From Bradyrhizobium vignae (GTDB lineage Bacteria > Pseudomonadota > Alphaproteobacteria > Rhizobiales > Xanthobacteraceae), in assembly GCF_004114425.1 (NCBI RefSeq), contig NZ_RDQF01000063.1, positions 1-43,014 on the forward strand: 43,014 nt of DNA, given 5' to 3'. The notes beneath the pieces were generated by a model that was given only the letters and a program-made list of their open reading frames with translations, was not told the DNA's origin and did not search any database. Each line of letters begins with the position of its first letter. Position 1 is the first letter of the stretch. This document shows positions 41,789-43,014 of the stretch, piece after piece. The position numbers were made by a program, and so were the translations under genes.

Positions 41789-41835
41789 AGCACCGTGCGG
41801 CGATCAAGCGAGTCTCGCTTTGACTTCGAGGCCAT
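41787..41835 (-). other. Displaced start and twin-arginine leader of the arylsulfatase
   Basis: An ATG at 41835, six bases after gggag, opens MASKSKRDSLDRRTVL and then meets TGA. One extra T in the ttt at 41789-41787 would join it in frame to SGTALVAATLASDALAQ, giving a classic Tat signal (DRRTVLLSGTALVAA). The start lies inside the 3' end of the formylglycine enzyme gene, as expected for a coupled operon. Confidence 0.7.
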
Positions 41836-42817
41836 CGTCAACTCCCATTTTTCTGACTACGCATCTGAATCCGACGTGACTTGTTGATGTATCGACCGGT
41901 TCGGCATGGCGGGCCGCGGGCCGGTAGCGGCGGCAATAGTTCGGCGCGCAAAGATGCGAGCCGCCCTTCAAGACCTTGCGCGGGATTTTTACGTTGGGCA
42001 GGGTCGGGTCGTAGCTCGCATTTTCCTGCCCCGAGCGCGGATTGCGTGGAATGCAACAGGCTTTTTGCGCAACGGCCTCATGCCGGGCCGACCACCAATC
42101 CGAGGTCCACTCCCAGACGTTGCCGATCATGTCGTAAACGCCGTAGCCGTTCGGCGTAAACGCGTTCACCGGCGATGTGCGCTCAAAGCCGTCCTCGCAG
42201 AGATTTTGGACCGGGAAGTTTCCCTGCCAGACATTCGCCATGTGTCTGCCGCCTGGCGCGAGCGCATCGCCCCAGGCAAATTCCTTGCCTTCCAGCCCGC
42301 CGCGCGCGGCGAACTCCCACTCGGCCTCGGTCGGCAGATCCTTGCCTGCCCATATCGCGTAAGCGAGCGCATCTGCATAGGAGACGTGGACGACGGGATG
42401 ATCGTCCAATTCCCTAAGATTGCTCTTGGGGCCGTAGGGATGGCGCCAGTTGGCGCCCTTCATGAAGCTCCACCACTGGCTCCAATCCCTGGAGTCGGTG
42501 ATGCGCTGCGGTGGCGAGAATACCAGCGAGCCAGCGTAGAGCATCTTCTTCAGCGCACCGGGATAGTCCTTGGGATTCGGCACCGTCTGGGCCGTGGTCA
42601 CGTAACCGGTCGCGTTGACGAATTCCTTGAACTGTCGATTTGTCACCGGCGTGCGGTCGATCCAGAAGCCGTCGACCGTGACGCGATGGCTGGGCGCCTC
42701 CTCCGGATAATGATGATCCGAGCCCATGCGGAACGTGCCGCCGGGAACCCACGCCAGGTCCTCGGTTGCGACATCATCTCCCTGCCGCTTGTTATGTTCG
42801 AGAGCTTTCCGGAGCAT
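41804..42817 (-). CDS. Formylglycine-generating enzyme (sulfatase maturase)
   Basis: A 337-residue SUMF1-type protein that oxidises a sulfatase active-site Cys to formylglycine. The FGE-sulfatase domain runs from WVPGGTFRMGSDHHYPEEAP through VTNRQFKEFV, PTEAEWEFAARGG, YDMIGNVWEWTSDWW and VLKGGSHLCAPNYCRRYRPAAR. The two Cys five apart in CAPNYC (290 and 295) match the copper-binding catalytic pair of true FGEs; most SUMF1-like proteins lack them. The start is uncertain: the ATG at 42817 or a TTG at 42871, both without a clear ribosome site. The downstream arylsulfatase is the evident client. Confidence 0.9.
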   Translation of the reverse strand: MLRKALEHNKRQGDDVATEDLAWVPGGTFRMGSDHHYPEEAPSHRVTVDGFWIDRTPVTNRQFKEFVNATGYVTTAQTVPNPKDYPGALKKMLYAGSLVFSPPQRITDSRDWSQWWSFMKGANWRHPYGPKSNLRELDDHPVVHVSYADALAYAIWAGKDLPTEAEWEFAARGGLEGKEFAWGDALAPGGRHMANVWQGNFPVQNLCEDGFERTSPVNAFTPNGYGVYDMIGNVWEWTSDWWSARHEAVAQKACCIPRNPRSGQENASYDPTLPNVKIPRKVLKGGSHLCAPNYCRRYRPAARHAEPVDTSTSHVGFRCVVRKMGVDDGLEVKARLA

Positions 42818-42891
42818 CTCAAGGCGCCCGAGCGCGTGAGGAGCCGACCCCGGTGCAAATTCGTGCGCCAAACGGAGGCTGGATTGATCTA

Positions 42892-43014
42892 GGGTCTGTA
42901 CTCAATAGGGATTCCCGCTGAGGCGGAGTTGTGATTCAAGACCTCCGAGTCGAAGGGGGGCTTGATGGGGCAAAAGCTATATTGGCTGAGTGAGGCGGAG
43001 TGGAAGCGGATTGA
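42892..43014 (+). mobile_element. Left end of an IS5-like insertion sequence (cut by window edge)
   Basis: The sequence gggtctgtactcaataggga, next to ctag, resembles the terminal inverted repeat of IS5-group elements, followed 70 bp later by the transposase start. The right end is outside the window, so the element's length and target duplication cannot be seen. Confidence 0.6.
42965..43014 (+). CDS. Transposase, IS5 family, N-terminal part only
   Basis: The ATG at 42965 follows aaggggggctt and opens MGQKLYWLSEAEWKRI, which matches the opening of IS5-family transposases (xYWLSDxEWxRIEPxLP type). Only about 16 codons fall in the window, so the DDE domain and integrity are unknown. Confidence 0.65.
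   Translation, partial: MGQKLYWLSEAEWKRI

Noticed and set aside
41780..41795. Programmed frameshifting as the explanation for the split sulfatase leader
   Set aside because: The sequence gtgctttga does not form a standard slippery heptamer, and no downstream structure was seen. A simple base loss or misread is more likely.

Overview
The window looks like chromosome from a Bradyrhizobium-like alphaproteobacterium (Hyphomicrobiales). The reasons are high GC coding with strong third-position GC, many dehydrogenases, lactonases and binding-protein transporters, and several dispersed palindromes with the core 'cgtcattgcgagc...gcaatccag', a kind I associate with Bradyrhizobium intergenic regions. 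No rRNA, tRNA or CRISPR array was seen. All family names come from reading the translations; no database search was possible.

Left part (1-20.3 kb): the 3' tail of a probable transposase lies at the edge. After it come short transcription units for sugar, sugar-acid and acyl metabolism: an SMP-30 lactonase with an aldo/keto reductase, an EamA exporter, a zinc dehydrogenase, an Lrp-type regulator divergent from an AceE/MdeB-like thiamine-diphosphate E1 enzyme, an aldehyde dehydrogenase closed by a clear terminator, a second SMP-30 lactonase divergent from a uronate dehydrogenase homologue, an exported small protein with an orphan TAXI-type binding protein, an IlvD/Edd sugar-acid dehydratase, a PaaG-like crotonase, a ferredoxin-reductase-type flavoprotein, two PfkB-family sugar kinases and a two-domain VOC protein. 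Lactonase, uronate dehydrogenase, dehydratase and aldehyde dehydrogenase together would suit oxidative (non-phosphorylated) sugar-acid catabolism, but no substrate is proven.

Middle part (20.4-28.9 kb): a TetR regulator precedes a long co-directional cluster of an NMT1/SsuA-type ABC transporter (permease, binding protein, ATPase) followed by an enolase-superfamily enzyme, a Gfo/Idh/MocA dehydrogenase, a DUF993 aldolase-like protein and a TIM-barrel isomerase. Most junctions overlap or nearly touch. This is a strong candidate for a dedicated uptake and catabolic route of unknown substrate. A palindromic element flanked by an exact 12-bp direct repeat sits inside it.

Right part (29-43 kb) is accessory and patchy. 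It holds a berberine-bridge-type flavin oxidase; a degraded second copy of the 3' end of the TIM-barrel gene; a Spy/LTxxQ-like exported protein; an unusual pair of a PPi-type phosphofructokinase and an archaeal-type fructose-1,6-bisphosphate aldolase/phosphatase, bracketed by ~85-bp degenerate direct repeats that look like tails of a lost aminotransferase gene; a membrane class III nucleotide cyclase overlapping a Tat-exported NMT1-type binding protein; remnants of a SphA-like outer-membrane gene and of another gene; and an arylsulfatase with its formylglycine-generating enzyme, where the sulfatase leader carries an apparent one-base frameshift. The window ends inside the left end of an IS5-like insertion sequence.
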